Shown piece after piece: positions 31,255-41,100 of a stretch of 41,498 nucleotides of DNA (its first letter is position 1; each line of letters starts with the position of its first letter). The notes under the pieces were generated by a model. It was not told the DNA's origin. It worked only from the letters and a program-made list of their open reading frames with translations, and ran no database searches. The stretch covers positions 1-41,498 of the forward strand of contig NZ_QVLT01000037.1 of the NCBI RefSeq assembly GCF_003417065.2, given 5' to 3'. The DNA is from Hymenobacter lapidiphilus (GTDB taxonomy: Bacteria > Bacteroidota > Bacteroidia > Cytophagales > Hymenobacteraceae). Made by a program: the position numbers and the translations under genes.

Positions 31255-31794
31255 TCAGGCCACTCGCTGCCTGCGTAGTACGGCTGCCTGCACCAGCAGC
31301 ACCAGCGCGCACGGCAGCAGTACCCATTTTACTTCGCTCCGCAACACCCGGGCGCCCCATTCGCCCAGGAAGTTTTTTATACCAATGGGCGAAACCGCAA
31401 TCGGCCGGAACCCGAAAAAGTGCCGCTCCGCATCAAAAGGACTGAAAAAGGCCACGCCCAGCCCCCCGGTGGTCATGGCATCGAGCACGCCATGCGAGGC
31501 GGTAGCCAAAAACAGCAAAGCCCACAGCCGCCCACGCGGCGGCGCGCCGGCCCGGCCACCTACCAACAGCACCACCACAGTAGCCACTACCACGGCCGCC
31601 ACCAGCGAATGGCTCAGGCCGCGGTGGCCCCACAGGCTGTCGTAGGCAATATGCAGCTTGAAACCGACCACGTCGGCATCGGGCAGAAAGGCGCAGGCGG
31701 CGGCCAGCAGCCAGTAGGGCCAATAGCGGCGTTCGGGTAGCAGCAGCTTAGCCAGCGTGGCACCCAGCACGCAGTGCCCGACAATAGAGGCCAT
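31255..31794 (-). CDS. YdjM-type membrane-bound metal-dependent hydrolase
   Basis: The 179-residue protein has four or five hydrophobic helices and the metal-site motifs of the YdjM/DUF457 family: the N-terminal HCVLGATLAKLL, PDADVV, GHRGLSHSLVAA and ASHGVLDAMTTGGLG. Such proteins are integral membrane hydrolases with His/Asp metal ligands; the E. coli member is LexA-controlled, but no LexA site was looked for here. Substrate is unknown. It lies between the large beta-barrel gene and an exported M23 peptidase gene, on the same strand, with about 50-85 bp gaps, so an operon is possible. The FGFRPIAVSPI segment is typical of the family. Confidence 0.87.
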   Translation of the reverse strand: MASIVGHCVLGATLAKLLLPERRYWPYWLLAAACAFLPDADVVGFKLHIAYDSLWGHRGLSHSLVAAVVVATVVVLLVGGRAGAPPRGRLWALLFLATASHGVLDAMTTGGLGVAFFSPFDAERHFFGFRPIAVSPIGIKNFLGEWGARVLRSEVKWVLLPCALVLLVQAAVLRRQRVA

Positions 31795-31845
31795 AGAAGA
31801 AAGGGAGGGGAGAAGTAGTGAGACTTGCCGGGAGGCAGCCCGAAA

Positions 31846-33240
31846 TTACTCAATCAGCAGCTTTTGGGTAGCAGGCCCCTCGGTGGTAGGCAGCGTAACC
31901 AGGTATAGGCCAGGAGAAGCCGGTAAAGCCAGCTCGGTGAGGCGGGTTGCCAGCGGCTGCCGGCTCACCACTTGTCCCAGCATGGTACGAATAACCGCTT
32001 CGGCCCCGGCGGCAGGCGGCCCGGCCAGCGTGAGCGTGGCCCGCTGGCGAGCCGGGTTGGGGGCCAGCGTAAAGGCCGCTGCCTGGCGTGCGCTGGCAAG
32101 AGCCGTAACGGTTTTGCCCACCGTGAATTCGTGCTTAACTACAGTGCCTTCATAGGCTACTTCGAACCGCCAGCTACCGGGTACAGCCGTTGTGGGCATT
32201 TTGAGCGGCCAGTACCAGTAAGAGGCGGCGTAATGAGCTGCCGGTGAGCTGTGGGTCCAGGTGGAAAAGACAGTATTATTGGGCCGGTAAACAGTATAGA
32301 TGCTTGCTTGCCCCTGGCGCTGGTCGTGGTAATAGGCGGCGAAATAGGCAGTTTCGCCGGCCGTCAGGTTGTCGCTTAGGTTGGTTTGGTCGGGTTTAGG
32401 GCAGGCTTCGAATACCGGCGCCTGCTGATGGGTGAGTATGGTATTGATAGTGGGTTCGTAGTAGGGCTTTTGCGCCGTCCAGGAGCTGGTCGCCGCGCCG
32501 CAGGGGCCAGCATACGGGTCTATTATCTTGCCCTGTGCATCATGCAGCTCGAAGTGCAGGTGGGGGCCGGTGGAGCTACCCGAACTGCCCACCGTGCCCA
32601 GTACTTCGCCCGCAGCAACTGTTGCGCCGAGTTGCTTGCTGGTCACCGATCCGGTTTTCATGTGCCCGTACCAGGTTACCGACCCATCGGTATGGCGCAG
32701 ATACACCGCGTTCCAGTTGGCATTGGACAGAACGCAGTTGAGGTCGAAGTTACCGTCGTAGCGGCCGATAATAACGCCGGGAGCCGCCGCTGTAATCTGC
32801 GCCTGTCCGCTCTCCATCATGTTCTGGTCGAAGGGCCAGAGGAAAATATCGGTGCCGGCGTGGTTGTAGTTGCCCGTGTCGTAGGTGCGGGTATTGCAGT
32901 TCCAGTCCTGGAGTTTCCCAATTGTCGGGTTATGGTCGACAAAGTTAGAAACCCCGTAAATGCTGTTGTACTTGAAGCCCGCTGCCTGGCGTAGCGGCCA
33001 GTCGAGCAGAACGGCCGCCTCCGGCCGGGCTGGCTCAGCAGGCAGAAGGCCCTGGCTGATGAGTTGGCGCACGTTGCGGGCCAGCATAGTATCGATTTCA
33101 ACCCGTTGCTCGCCCGTGAGGCAGATGCCAACTGGCGGCGAGTAGCCACCTCCGCCCGCCGGAGTGCTGTTTTGGCCTAGGGCCGAGCCAAGGCCCACGC
33201 CTATAATAGCTACTAACGAGAGGGATAAACGTTTTTGCAT
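31846..33240 (-). CDS. M23 metallopeptidase exported by the type IX secretion system
   Basis: The 464-residue protein has a Sec signal peptide (SLVAIIGVGLGSALGQ), an M23 domain with NHAGTDIF (His127, Asp131), WYGHMKTG (His193) and GPHLHFELHD (His227, His229), and a strand-rich linker of about 150 residues. The last 75 residues, starting FTLAPNPARQRATLTL and ending LYLVTLP..TEGPATQKLLIE, are a type A T9SS sorting domain, which directs Bacteroidota proteins across the outer membrane. All zinc ligands appear intact, so it is probably a secreted peptidoglycan hydrolase or bacteriolytic enzyme. Upstream DNA (33241-33340) is AT-rich, with TATATTTC as a possible -7 box (one mismatch). Confidence 0.92.
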   Translation of the reverse strand: MQKRLSLSLVAIIGVGLGSALGQNSTPAGGGGYSPPVGICLTGEQRVEIDTMLARNVRQLISQGLLPAEPARPEAAVLLDWPLRQAAGFKYNSIYGVSNFVDHNPTIGKLQDWNCNTRTYDTGNYNHAGTDIFLWPFDQNMMESGQAQITAAAPGVIIGRYDGNFDLNCVLSNANWNAVYLRHTDGSVTWYGHMKTGSVTSKQLGATVAAGEVLGTVGSSGSSTGPHLHFELHDAQGKIIDPYAGPCGAATSSWTAQKPYYEPTINTILTHQQAPVFEACPKPDQTNLSDNLTAGETAYFAAYYHDQRQGQASIYTVYRPNNTVFSTWTHSSPAAHYAASYWYWPLKMPTTAVPGSWRFEVAYEGTVVKHEFTVGKTVTALASARQAAAFTLAPNPARQRATLTLAGPPAAGAEAVIRTMLGQVVSRQPLATRLTELALPASPGLYLVTLPTTEGPATQKLLIE

Positions 33241-33343
33241 GGCCCAGGCGATAAGATGAAATATAATGTTTTCAAGATGCTAAATTATATATATCTTATA
33301 AAAATATTCATTTTGCGGCTGCTTATATATCGACCAACGCGAA

Positions 33344-34063
33344 TCAGGTTTGGCCTAATGGCCACTCATCCGCCAGCTCCTGCCGCAGCTGCTGCGCCAC
33401 GCGGGGTAGGCCGGTGGTGGCGGGCTCGGTAAAGAAGTGCAGGCGCGGGCGGTTGGATACCGGCGGCCGGCTGGGGTCGATGATGTAAATGGGCGCGTTG
33501 CGGGGCACATAATCAACCAGGCCTGCCGCCGGATACACCTGCAGCGAAGTGCCCACGACCAGCAGCACGTCGGCGGTTTCTACTTCTTCCATGGACACTT
33601 CCATCATGGGCACAGCCTCGCCAAACCACACGATATTGGGCCGCAGCTGGTGGCCCTTCGCACAGGTCTCGCCCAGCTCAATCCGGTCGCCGCTCATCGG
33701 GTACACCAGCTCCTCGTGGCGTGAGCTGCGGCTCTCGAACAGCTTGCCGTGTAGGTGCAGCACCCTGGTCGAGCCGGCCCGCTCGTGCAAATCGTCCACG
33801 TTCTGGGTTATTACTACCACCTCAAACTGGTCTTCCAGCGCGGCCAGGGCCAAGTGGCCGGCGTTGGGCCGGGCGGCCCGGGCGGCGGCGCGGCGCTGGT
33901 TGTAGAAATCCAGCACCAGAGCCGGGTTTCTGGCCCAGCCTTCGGGCGTGGCCACGTCCTCGATGCGGTGGCCCTCCCAGAGCCCATCGGAGCCTCGGAA
34001 CGTTGCCAGTCCACTTTCTGCCGAAATGCCGGCGCCGGTTAAGGCTACAATCTTCTTCTTCAT
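33344..34063 (-). CDS. cobB: sirtuin, class III-type NAD-dependent deacylase
   Basis: Sirtuins remove acyl groups from protein lysines using NAD. The 239-residue protein has GAGISAESGLATFRGSDGLW, TQNVDDLHERAG (86-97), the catalytic His105 in HLHGKLF, and VVGTSLQVYPAAGL. The YNQRR motif (Tyr54, Arg57) is the class III signature that favours succinyl or malonyl groups. The zinc-binding region has only one Cys (CAKGHQLRPNIVWFGE) instead of two CxxC pairs, as in a subset of bacterial class III enzymes; structural zinc is probably absent. It lies downstream of the DUF4846 gene on the same strand, across a palindromic element. Confidence 0.92.
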   Translation of the reverse strand: MKKKIVALTGAGISAESGLATFRGSDGLWEGHRIEDVATPEGWARNPALVLDFYNQRRAAARAARPNAGHLALAALEDQFEVVVITQNVDDLHERAGSTRVLHLHGKLFESRSSRHEELVYPMSGDRIELGETCAKGHQLRPNIVWFGEAVPMMEVSMEEVETADVLLVVGTSLQVYPAAGLVDYVPRNAPIYIIDPSRPPVSNRPRLHFFTEPATTGLPRVAQQLRQELADEWPLGQT

Positions 34064-34090
34064 AGTCTAGTGCGTGATGGTGGGTTGAGG

Positions 34091-34187
34091 CAGTCATTCC
34101 GATGCAGATGGAATCTCGCGCGCTGACGTTGCACAAGGAACTGAGTTTACTGCTGCACGCGATATTCGTTCTGCATCAGAATGACCG
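34091..34187. repeat. imperfect palindromic element, GTCATTC type
   Basis: Arms 34091-34120 and 34158-34187 are imperfect reverse complements, with the shared words GTCATTC, GATGCAGA and CGCG. It lies between the DUF4846 stop (34209) and the sirtuin start (34063). Its ends resemble the elements at 14775 and 26073, and it looks older or more decayed. Confidence 0.6.
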
Positions 34188-34208
34188 TTACAACAGCTGT
34201 TTTCTGCT

Positions 34209-35135
34209 CTACTCAAACCGGCCCAGCTCAGTTCTTATGAATGTCCATTCCGGCGTGCCCACGCGCTCCTGCTGCGGGTCGAGGTAGAACCAGGCACCCA
34301 GACCGGTTTCGTCCCAAAGGTTGGTAAGCACGTGCATCTGTTGGGCGGGCATGTAGCTCTGGGCCAGCAGCACCAGGCGGCGGCCAGTGGTGGGCTGCAC
34401 CGCCACATCGAGCACCAGTACAGCGTGGCCCGGCGAGCCGCCCCGGATGAGCACGTCGCCGGCCTGCACCTGCGCCAGGGGCGTGGGCTGCAGCTCCCTG
34501 CTCAGTGAACGGGTGCCAGCGTAGGTGAAAATCTGGTCGAGGTAGCGGCGGAAATTAGCGTGGCTGGGTGCTTCGGCAGGCCGGGCGGCGGGCAGCACGT
34601 CGTCGCCCTGCACCGTAAAGCCCCGGCCCGAGTACCAGTCTCTGAAGTCAATGTCGTCGCCGCTGGTCAGGTGGAAATGCACTTGGTCGGGGTTCTGGCC
34701 GAACAGGTATTCGGCGCGCAGCCGGATAACGGCGTCGGCACACTGCTGCAGGTCGCGGCTGCCCACATCTATATCAAGCACGGCCGCGTGCACATCCTGG
34801 CGGTCTTTGGGCTGACCGTTGTAGAGCTTCACGGGCACGCCGGCCGGCAGCAGCGGCAGGTACCGCAGCCACTGCCCAAACGAGCCGGCCGCCACCGCCA
34901 TCCGCTGATAGCCGGCCGGCGGCGCAAACCGGGCGGCCACCGTCTGGCTGGGCCGGTAGCGGCCCGGCGGCAGCCAGGAGTACAAGGCAGGTGCCGGCGG
35001 GGCGGGTAGCGGCGGCTTGGGGGCTTCCGCCGTGGCATCAGCGCCAATGGTGGTAAGCGGGCCGGCCGTCGATTCAGCGTTGGGCCCGGTGCAGTTCAGC
35101 AGCAAGGGCAGCAGGAGTAAACAGCTTTTTCGCAT
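34209..35135 (-). CDS. DUF4846-family lipoprotein
   Basis: The 308-residue protein begins with a very short lipoprotein signal (KSCLLLLPLLLNC, Cys15), then a Pro/Ala-rich linker of about 40 residues. The folded part has AAGSFGQWLRYLPLLPAGVP, VHAAVLDIDVGSRDLQQCAD and SLQ..LAQVQAGDVLIRGGSPGHAVLVLDVA, which match my memory of the DUF4846 family, common in Bacteroidota. The last motif resembles NlpC/P60-like or CHAP-like folds (GHAVLVLD with a His), but I do not see the full catalytic set. Function is unknown. It lies between the sirtuin and topA, on the same strand; TACTCTTG at leader distance is a weak -7 candidate. Confidence 0.78.
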   Translation of the reverse strand: MRKSCLLLLPLLLNCTGPNAESTAGPLTTIGADATAEAPKPPLPAPPAPALYSWLPPGRYRPSQTVAARFAPPAGYQRMAVAAGSFGQWLRYLPLLPAGVPVKLYNGQPKDRQDVHAAVLDIDVGSRDLQQCADAVIRLRAEYLFGQNPDQVHFHLTSGDDIDFRDWYSGRGFTVQGDDVLPAARPAEAPSHANFRRYLDQIFTYAGTRSLSRELQPTPLAQVQAGDVLIRGGSPGHAVLVLDVAVQPTTGRRLVLLAQSYMPAQQMHVLTNLWDETGLGAWFYLDPQQERVGTPEWTFIRTELGRFE

Positions 35136-35202
35136 CTAGGATGGATTCAAGAGTAGAAAGCCTGAACGCGCCCGCAGATTAGTTATTTGCTGCTTCAACC
35201 AC

Positions 35203-35236
35203 AAAAAAGCTCCGGCCAGTTACGGCCGGAGCTTTG
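35203..35236 (-). terminator. terminator of topA
   Basis: AAAGCTCCGGCC (35206-35217) pairs with GGCCGGAGCTTT (35224-35235) over 12 bp. On the minus strand the hairpin is followed by six T residues. It lies about 60 bp after the topA stop codon. Confidence 0.85.
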
Positions 35237-35293
35237 CGAAAGTACGGCCCGGCACGAAGCACGATACCGGGAAAGGTGGTTCAGCTTTTTGGG

Positions 35294-37795
35294 CTATTCA
35301 GCCTTTTTCGTTGGCTTCTTCGCCGCTGGTTTCTTGGCCGTTGCGCTGGCTGCTTTCTTGGCCGGTGCCTTCTTCTTGGCGGCTGGTTTTTTAGCGGCGG
35401 CCTTCTTGGCCGGTGTATCGGTTTTTCCCTCGGCTGCGGGGGCAGCCTTCTTAGCGAAACGGCTGCCGCGGGCGGGCTTGTCGGGGGTGGCTTCGGCCAA
35501 CTCCAGGCAGCGTTCCAGCGTCAGTTCCGTGGGCTCCTCGCCTTTCGGAATCTTTACATTCTTCTTGCCCGCCACGATGTATGGCCCAAAACGACCGTTA
35601 AGCACCTGGATGTCGAGGTTTTCGGGGAAAGCCTTGATCAGCCGCTCGGCATCGGCCTTGCGCTTGGCCTCAATCAACTCCACACCCTCGTCGCCCGTGA
35701 TGGTGTGCGGGTCCTGGTCTTTGCGCAGCGAGTAGAACTTGCTGTCGTGGCGGATATAGGGGCCGAAGCGGCCGAGGGCGGCCGTCATGCTCTTCTCCTC
35801 AAACTCGCCCACCACCCGCGGCAGCTTGAACAGGTCGAGGGCCTCTTCGATGGTCAGGCTCTCGATAAACTGGCCTTTGCGCAGGCTGGCGTACACCGGC
35901 TTTTCATCCTCGGGGGCGCCTTCCAGCGGCTCAATCTGCACGTAGGGGCCGTAGCGGCCGAGGCGGGCAGTCAGCTTCTGGCCCGTTTCGGGGTGCAGGC
36001 CGATTTCGCGGGTGCTGCCCAGCGTGCTGCGCTCAATCTCCTCGCCCAGCTCCACGGTTTTGTGGAAAGGCGTGTAGAAGCCGCTCAGCATATCGGTCCA
36101 GTTGTCGAGGCCGTCGGCAATGCGGTCGAACTCGTCCTCTACCTTTGCCGTGAACTGGAAATCCACGATGGCAGGGAAGTGCTCAACCAAAAAGTCGGTT
36201 ACCACCATGGCCACATCGGTCGGGAAAAGCTTGGCCTTATCGGCGCCGTAGGTTTCGGTTTTGACTTCCGTTTTTACCTGCTGCCCATCCAGCGTCAGCA
36301 CATGGAACTTGCGCTCCTTGCCATCGCGCGAGTCCTTCTCCACGTAGCCGCGCTTCTGAATGGTGCTGATGGTGGGCGCGTAAGTGGAAGGCCGGCCGAT
36401 ACCCATTTCCTCCAGCTTCTTCACCAGCGAAGCTTCCGTGAAGCGGGCGGCCGGCGAGGCAAACCGCTCGGTGGCGGTAAACTGCTGCAGCGGCAGCTGC
36501 TGGCCCACGCTAAGCGGCGGCAATCCGCGCGAGAACGACGATTCGGCGGGCTCGTCGCTGTCCTGCTCGTCGTCATCTTTGCTTTCAGTGTATGCTTTGA
36601 GAAAACCTTCGAACGTGATAACCTCGCCGCTGGCCGTGAGCGTAACGCCCGGCTGGGTGCTGATGCCAATGGTGGCCACCGTACGCTCAATCACGGCGTC
36701 GGCCATTTGCGAAGCCATGGCCCGCTTGCGGATGAGGTCGTAAAGGCGCTGCTCCTGCGAGTCCGAGCCAGCTTTGAGCAGCGTGAAGTCGGTGGGGCGG
36801 ATGGCTTCGTGAGCCTCCTGGGCCGAGGCCGACTTGGTTTTGAAGTGGCGCGTATGGGCGTACTCAGCGCCGTACGCGTCGGTAATTGCGGCTTTGGCGG
36901 CCGCAATGGCGTCTTCCGACAGGTTCAGCGAGTCGGTCCGCATGTAGCTGATACGGCCGGCTTCGTAGAGCTTCTGGGCCACGCTCATGGTTTGGGCTAC
37001 CGAGAAGCCGAGCTTGCGCGAGGCTTCCTGCTGCAGCGTGGAGGTTGTAAAGGGTGGGGCGGGGGTGCGCTTGCCGGGCTTCTGCTCCAGGTTCTGGATG
37101 GCGTAATCGGCACCCACGCAACGGGCCAGGAAGGACTCCGCTTCGGCGCGGGTTTTGTAGCGGGTGGGCAGCTCTGCTTCGAGCACTGCCCCCCGGCCGG
37201 CATCGAAACGGGCCACTATCCGGTAGGCCGAAGTCACCGTGAAGCCGCTGATTTCCCGCTCACGGTCCACCACCAGCCGCACGGCCACGCTCTGCACCCG
37301 GCCCGCCGATAGGCCGGCTTTCACTTTTTTCCACAGCACCGGGCTCAGCTCGAAGCCTACCAGCCGGTCGAGCACCCGCCGGGCCTGCTGGGCATTCACC
37401 AGGTTCAGGTCGATTTCGCGCGGGTTCTCAATGGCTTTGAGAATGGCGGTCTTGGTGATTTCGCGGAACACGATGCGCCGCGTTTTCTCGCTGTTCAGGT
37501 TCAGCGTTTCAGCCAGGTGCCAGCTGATAGCTTCACCCTCGCGGTCGTCGTCACTGGCCAGCCATACAATTTCGGCCTCCTTGGCCAGCTTCTTCAACTG
37601 GCTGATAATGTCGCGCTTATCGGCTGAAACGACGTAGGTAGGTTTGAAGCCGTTGGCAATATCAATAGCATTGTTATCCTTGGGCAAGTCGCGGACGTGC
37701 CCGAATGACGAGCGCACAACGAAGTCTTTGCCGAGGTATCCCTCGATGGTTTTAGCTTTGGCAGGCGACTCGACGATAACTAAATTTTTGACCAT
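35294..37795 (-). CDS. topA: DNA topoisomerase I
   Basis: TopA relaxes negative supercoils through a covalent 5'-phosphotyrosine link. The 833-residue protein has the Toprim motifs NLVIVESPAKAKTIEGYLG and SDDDREGEAISWHLAE (with DxDxE at 82-88), GLSAGRVQSVAVRLV, the active-site Tyr284 in RISYMRTDS, and GIGRPSTYAPTI. Instead of classic four-Cys zinc fingers the C-terminus has several GRYGPYV/GRFGPYI repeats, the type seen in many bacteria. The last 65 residues are Lys/Ala/Pro-rich, histone H1-like (AKKPAAKKKAPAKKA), presumably binding DNA. It is divergent from the chemoreceptor gene and ends at a strong terminator. Confidence 0.97.
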   Translation of the reverse strand: MVKNLVIVESPAKAKTIEGYLGKDFVVRSSFGHVRDLPKDNNAIDIANGFKPTYVVSADKRDIISQLKKLAKEAEIVWLASDDDREGEAISWHLAETLNLNSEKTRRIVFREITKTAILKAIENPREIDLNLVNAQQARRVLDRLVGFELSPVLWKKVKAGLSAGRVQSVAVRLVVDREREISGFTVTSAYRIVARFDAGRGAVLEAELPTRYKTRAEAESFLARCVGADYAIQNLEQKPGKRTPAPPFTTSTLQQEASRKLGFSVAQTMSVAQKLYEAGRISYMRTDSLNLSEDAIAAAKAAITDAYGAEYAHTRHFKTKSASAQEAHEAIRPTDFTLLKAGSDSQEQRLYDLIRKRAMASQMADAVIERTVATIGISTQPGVTLTASGEVITFEGFLKAYTESKDDDEQDSDEPAESSFSRGLPPLSVGQQLPLQQFTATERFASPAARFTEASLVKKLEEMGIGRPSTYAPTISTIQKRGYVEKDSRDGKERKFHVLTLDGQQVKTEVKTETYGADKAKLFPTDVAMVVTDFLVEHFPAIVDFQFTAKVEDEFDRIADGLDNWTDMLSGFYTPFHKTVELGEEIERSTLGSTREIGLHPETGQKLTARLGRYGPYVQIEPLEGAPEDEKPVYASLRKGQFIESLTIEEALDLFKLPRVVGEFEEKSMTAALGRFGPYIRHDSKFYSLRKDQDPHTITGDEGVELIEAKRKADAERLIKAFPENLDIQVLNGRFGPYIVAGKKNVKIPKGEEPTELTLERCLELAEATPDKPARGSRFAKKAAPAAEGKTDTPAKKAAAKKPAAKKKAPAKKAASATAKKPAAKKPTKKAE

Positions 37796-38173
37796 AGGGT
37801 GGGGGGGACGCGGAACGGGTGTGAACTAGGAAACGGGTTGGCCCGCGCAAAAGTTGAATTTTGCCGCAAAGATGCTGCAATAATCCGCCCCCTTCCTAAC
37901 GGCCTCCCAATAAGCGGGTAGGCTGCCCTCCTTATATATAGGAGTAACCGGGGACGCATGCGGCCAGAGTGCCAGGCTAGCAGGTTGGTGGCTAGCTGCT
38001 AAGCCCCACCCGGCAGCGGTCAAGCAGAAACATGCGGACTTTTTATGACGGATACCGGAATGGGGTATGGCCGAATCGGCAGTTCTGCTACCTTTGTTGG
38101 CTAAGAAATCCCATCCTGGCAGTTTTGTTTGCGCTCAGCCCATGCTGCGCGGATTTGGTTACTCTTCCTCCCT
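37796..38173. other. divergent intergenic region between topA and the chemoreceptor
   Basis: No gene was found in these 378 bp. Reading frames here are short and lack family-like sequence. It must hold the promoter of topA (minus strand), for which CATCTTTG at 37876-37869 and nearby AT-rich words are weak candidates, and that of the chemoreceptor (TACCTTTG at 38089-38096). A small AT palindrome, CTCCTTATATATAGGAG, lies near 37929-37945. Confidence 0.5.
38089..38096 (+). promoter_or_regulatory. candidate -7 box of the chemoreceptor gene
   Basis: TACCTTTG matches TAnnTTTG exactly. It would give a leader of about 75 nt before the ATG at 38174. No clear -33 TTG is visible at the usual distance. 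Confidence 0.38.
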
Positions 38174-41100
38174 ATGGCTTCAGCAAAGACGTCCCAATCC
38201 ACCCGTCCGGCCACCACGACCCCGGACACTGTTACTGCAAAGGCTCCCGGCGCGGCTTCGCTACCGGTCCGCAGCGACCACACGCGTAAAAAAGGAGCAG
38301 AGGATTCCCGTCAATTATCGACTAAGAGTTCCGATTCGGACTATATCAACGACCAGCTCAACCGGGTGCTTTATGCGCTCGATGCCTTTAAGAAGGGCGA
38401 CGTGAGTGTGCGGCTGACCAAGCAGAACGACGACATCTTCGCCGAAATAGCCGAGGCCTACAACTCGATGGTGGACATGATTGCCGGCGTGGGCGGCGAG
38501 GTGTCGCGTATTTCGAAGGTGGCCGGCGTGGAGGGCAATCTGAAGGCCCGGGCCTCGGTTGAAAGCGCCGCCGGCTTCTGGCGCGACATGATCAACAACA
38601 TCAACGGCTTGGTGGATAGCATTGCCGTGCCGGTACTCGAAGTAGGCAAGGTGCTCAAGAACATCAGCCGCGGCAACCTCGACGAGACGTTCCAGATTCC
38701 GGTTTCGGGCGACTTCAAGGTGATGGCTGAAACCATCAACAAGACCATCGACAACCTCAACCTGTTTGCCGGCGAAGTAACCCGCGTGGCCCAGGAAGTA
38801 GGCACCGAAGGCAAGCTCGGCGGCCAGGCTTCCGTGCCCAACGTGGGCGGGGTATGGAAAGACCTGACGGATAACGTAAACACGATGGCCAGCAACCTGA
38901 CTTCTCAGGTGCGCGACATTGCCAACGTGGCCACGGCCGTAGCCAAAGGCGACCTGAGCCAGAAAATCACCGTCGATGTGAAAGGCGAGCTGCTCGATCT
39001 GAAGCAGAACCTGAACCAGATGGTGGACTCGCTCAACCTGTTTGCCGGCGAAGTAACCCGCGTGGCTCAGGAAGTAGGCACCGAGGGCAAGCTCGGCGGC
39101 CAGGCCTCCGTGCCCAACGTGGCCGGCACTTGGAAAGAGCTGACGGATAACGTGAACACGATGGCCAGCAACCTGACTTCTCAGGTGCGCGACATTGCCA
39201 ACGTGGCCACGGCCGTAGCCAAAGGCGACCTGACGCAGAAGATGACCGTGGACGTGAAGGGCGAAATCCTGGAGCTCAAGGACATCCTCAACCAGATGGT
39301 GGACTCGCTCAACGTGTTTGCCGGCGAAGTAACCCGCGTGGCCCGCGAAGTAGGCACCGAGGGTATTCTGGGCGGCCAGGCTAATGTGCCAAGCGTTTCG
39401 GGTACCTGGAAAGACCTGACGGACAACGTGAACACGATGGCCAGCAACCTGACTTCTCAGGTGCGCGACATTGCCAACGTGGCCACGGCCGTAGCCAAAG
39501 GCGACCTGAGCCAGAAAGTATCGGTTGATGTAAAAGGCGAGCTGTTTCAGCTCAAAGAAAACCTCAACCAGATGGTGGATTCGCTCAACACCTTCGGTGA
39601 CGAGGTGACCCGCGTGGCCCGCGAAGTAGGCACCGAGGGCCGCCTCGGCGGCCAGGCCAACGTGCCCAACGTGCGCGGTACCTGGAAAGACCTGACCGAT
39701 AACGTGAACTTCATGGCCGCCTCGCTCACGAGCCAGGTGCGCGACATTGCCAACGTAACCTCGGCCGTAGCCCGGGGTGATTTGAGCCAGAAGGTGTCGG
39801 TTGACGTGAAAGGCGAGCTGCTCGACCTCAAGGACAACATCAACCAGATGGTGGACTCGCTGAACGTGTTTGCCGGCGAAGTAACCCGCGTGGCCCAGGA
39901 GGTGGGCACCGAGGGCCGCTTGGGTGGACAGGCCAACGTGCCCAACGTGGATGGCGTGTGGAAGCAGCTGACCGACAACGTAAATACTATGGCCGCCAAC
40001 CTCACCACCCAGGTGCGGGGCCTCGTGAAAGTAGTAACCGCCGTAAGCCAGGGCGACTTGACCCAGAAGCTGACGCTGGGCGCCCAGGGCGAAGTGGCCG
40101 ATCTGGCCGACACCATCAACCGCATGGTGGATGACCTGAATCGTTTGGCCGTGGAAGTAAGCCGGGTAGCCAAAGTAGCCGGAGTGGAGGGCAAGCTCAC
40201 CGAGCGGGCCACCGTAACCGACGTGTCGGGCTCGTGGAAAGAGCTCGTGGACACGCTCAACGCCCTCATAGAATCCATTGCCTCGCCGGTACTCGAAGTA
40301 AGCCGCGTGGTGCGGGCCATTTCGGAAGGCGACTTGCAGCAGCGGGCCGAGATTGAAACCACCGGCGACATTCGGGCCATGGCCGACGCCCTGAACCTGG
40401 CCGTTGACAACCTCAACGAGTTGCTGGGCGAAATCAACGAGTCGTCGCAGATTGTGGGCGAGTCGTCGGAGGAGATGGTGGAGAAGGGGCAGGCCATGAG
40501 CCAGGTAACGGCCGATGTGGCCCGCGCCATGCAGCAAATGGCCGAAGGTGCCCAGAACCAAGCTCTCAAGACCGACCAGGCCTTCAAGCTGATTGAGGAA
40601 ATCATGCAGGCCACCAAGGAAACCGCCGGTAAAGCCGATGTCGGTATTAAGGCGGCCATCCTCGGTGAGCAGACCTCGCAGCTGGGCCTGAAAACGGTGG
40701 CCGAAGTGGTGAAGAACATGGAGGAAATCAGCTCGGCCGCCGCCCAGACCTCGAAAACCATCGAAGTACTGAGCACGCGTTCGGGCGAAATCAGCAAGTC
40801 GCTGGGCGTTATTACCGACATTGCCTCCCAAACCAACCTGCTGGCCCTGAACGCGGCTATTGAGGCCGCCCGGGCCGGGGAGGCCGGCCGTGGCTTTGCC
40901 GTAGTAGCCGAAGAAATCCGGAAGCTGGCCGAAGGCTCCCGCAAATCGGCCAGCGAAATTGCCACGCTGGTAGAGGATGTACGCAAGGACACCACTTCGG
41001 CCGCTACCGCTATCAGCACCATGGAAGGCCGGGTACTCAAGGGTAAAAACGCCACCTTCGAGGCCAGCTCGGCCTTTAAAAACATTGCTACCAGCAGCGG

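Noticed and set aside
35234..37312. Open plus-strand frame of 692 codons opposite topA
   Set aside because: topA on the minus strand has every family motif; the plus frame has no recognisable domain and reads through the topA terminator.
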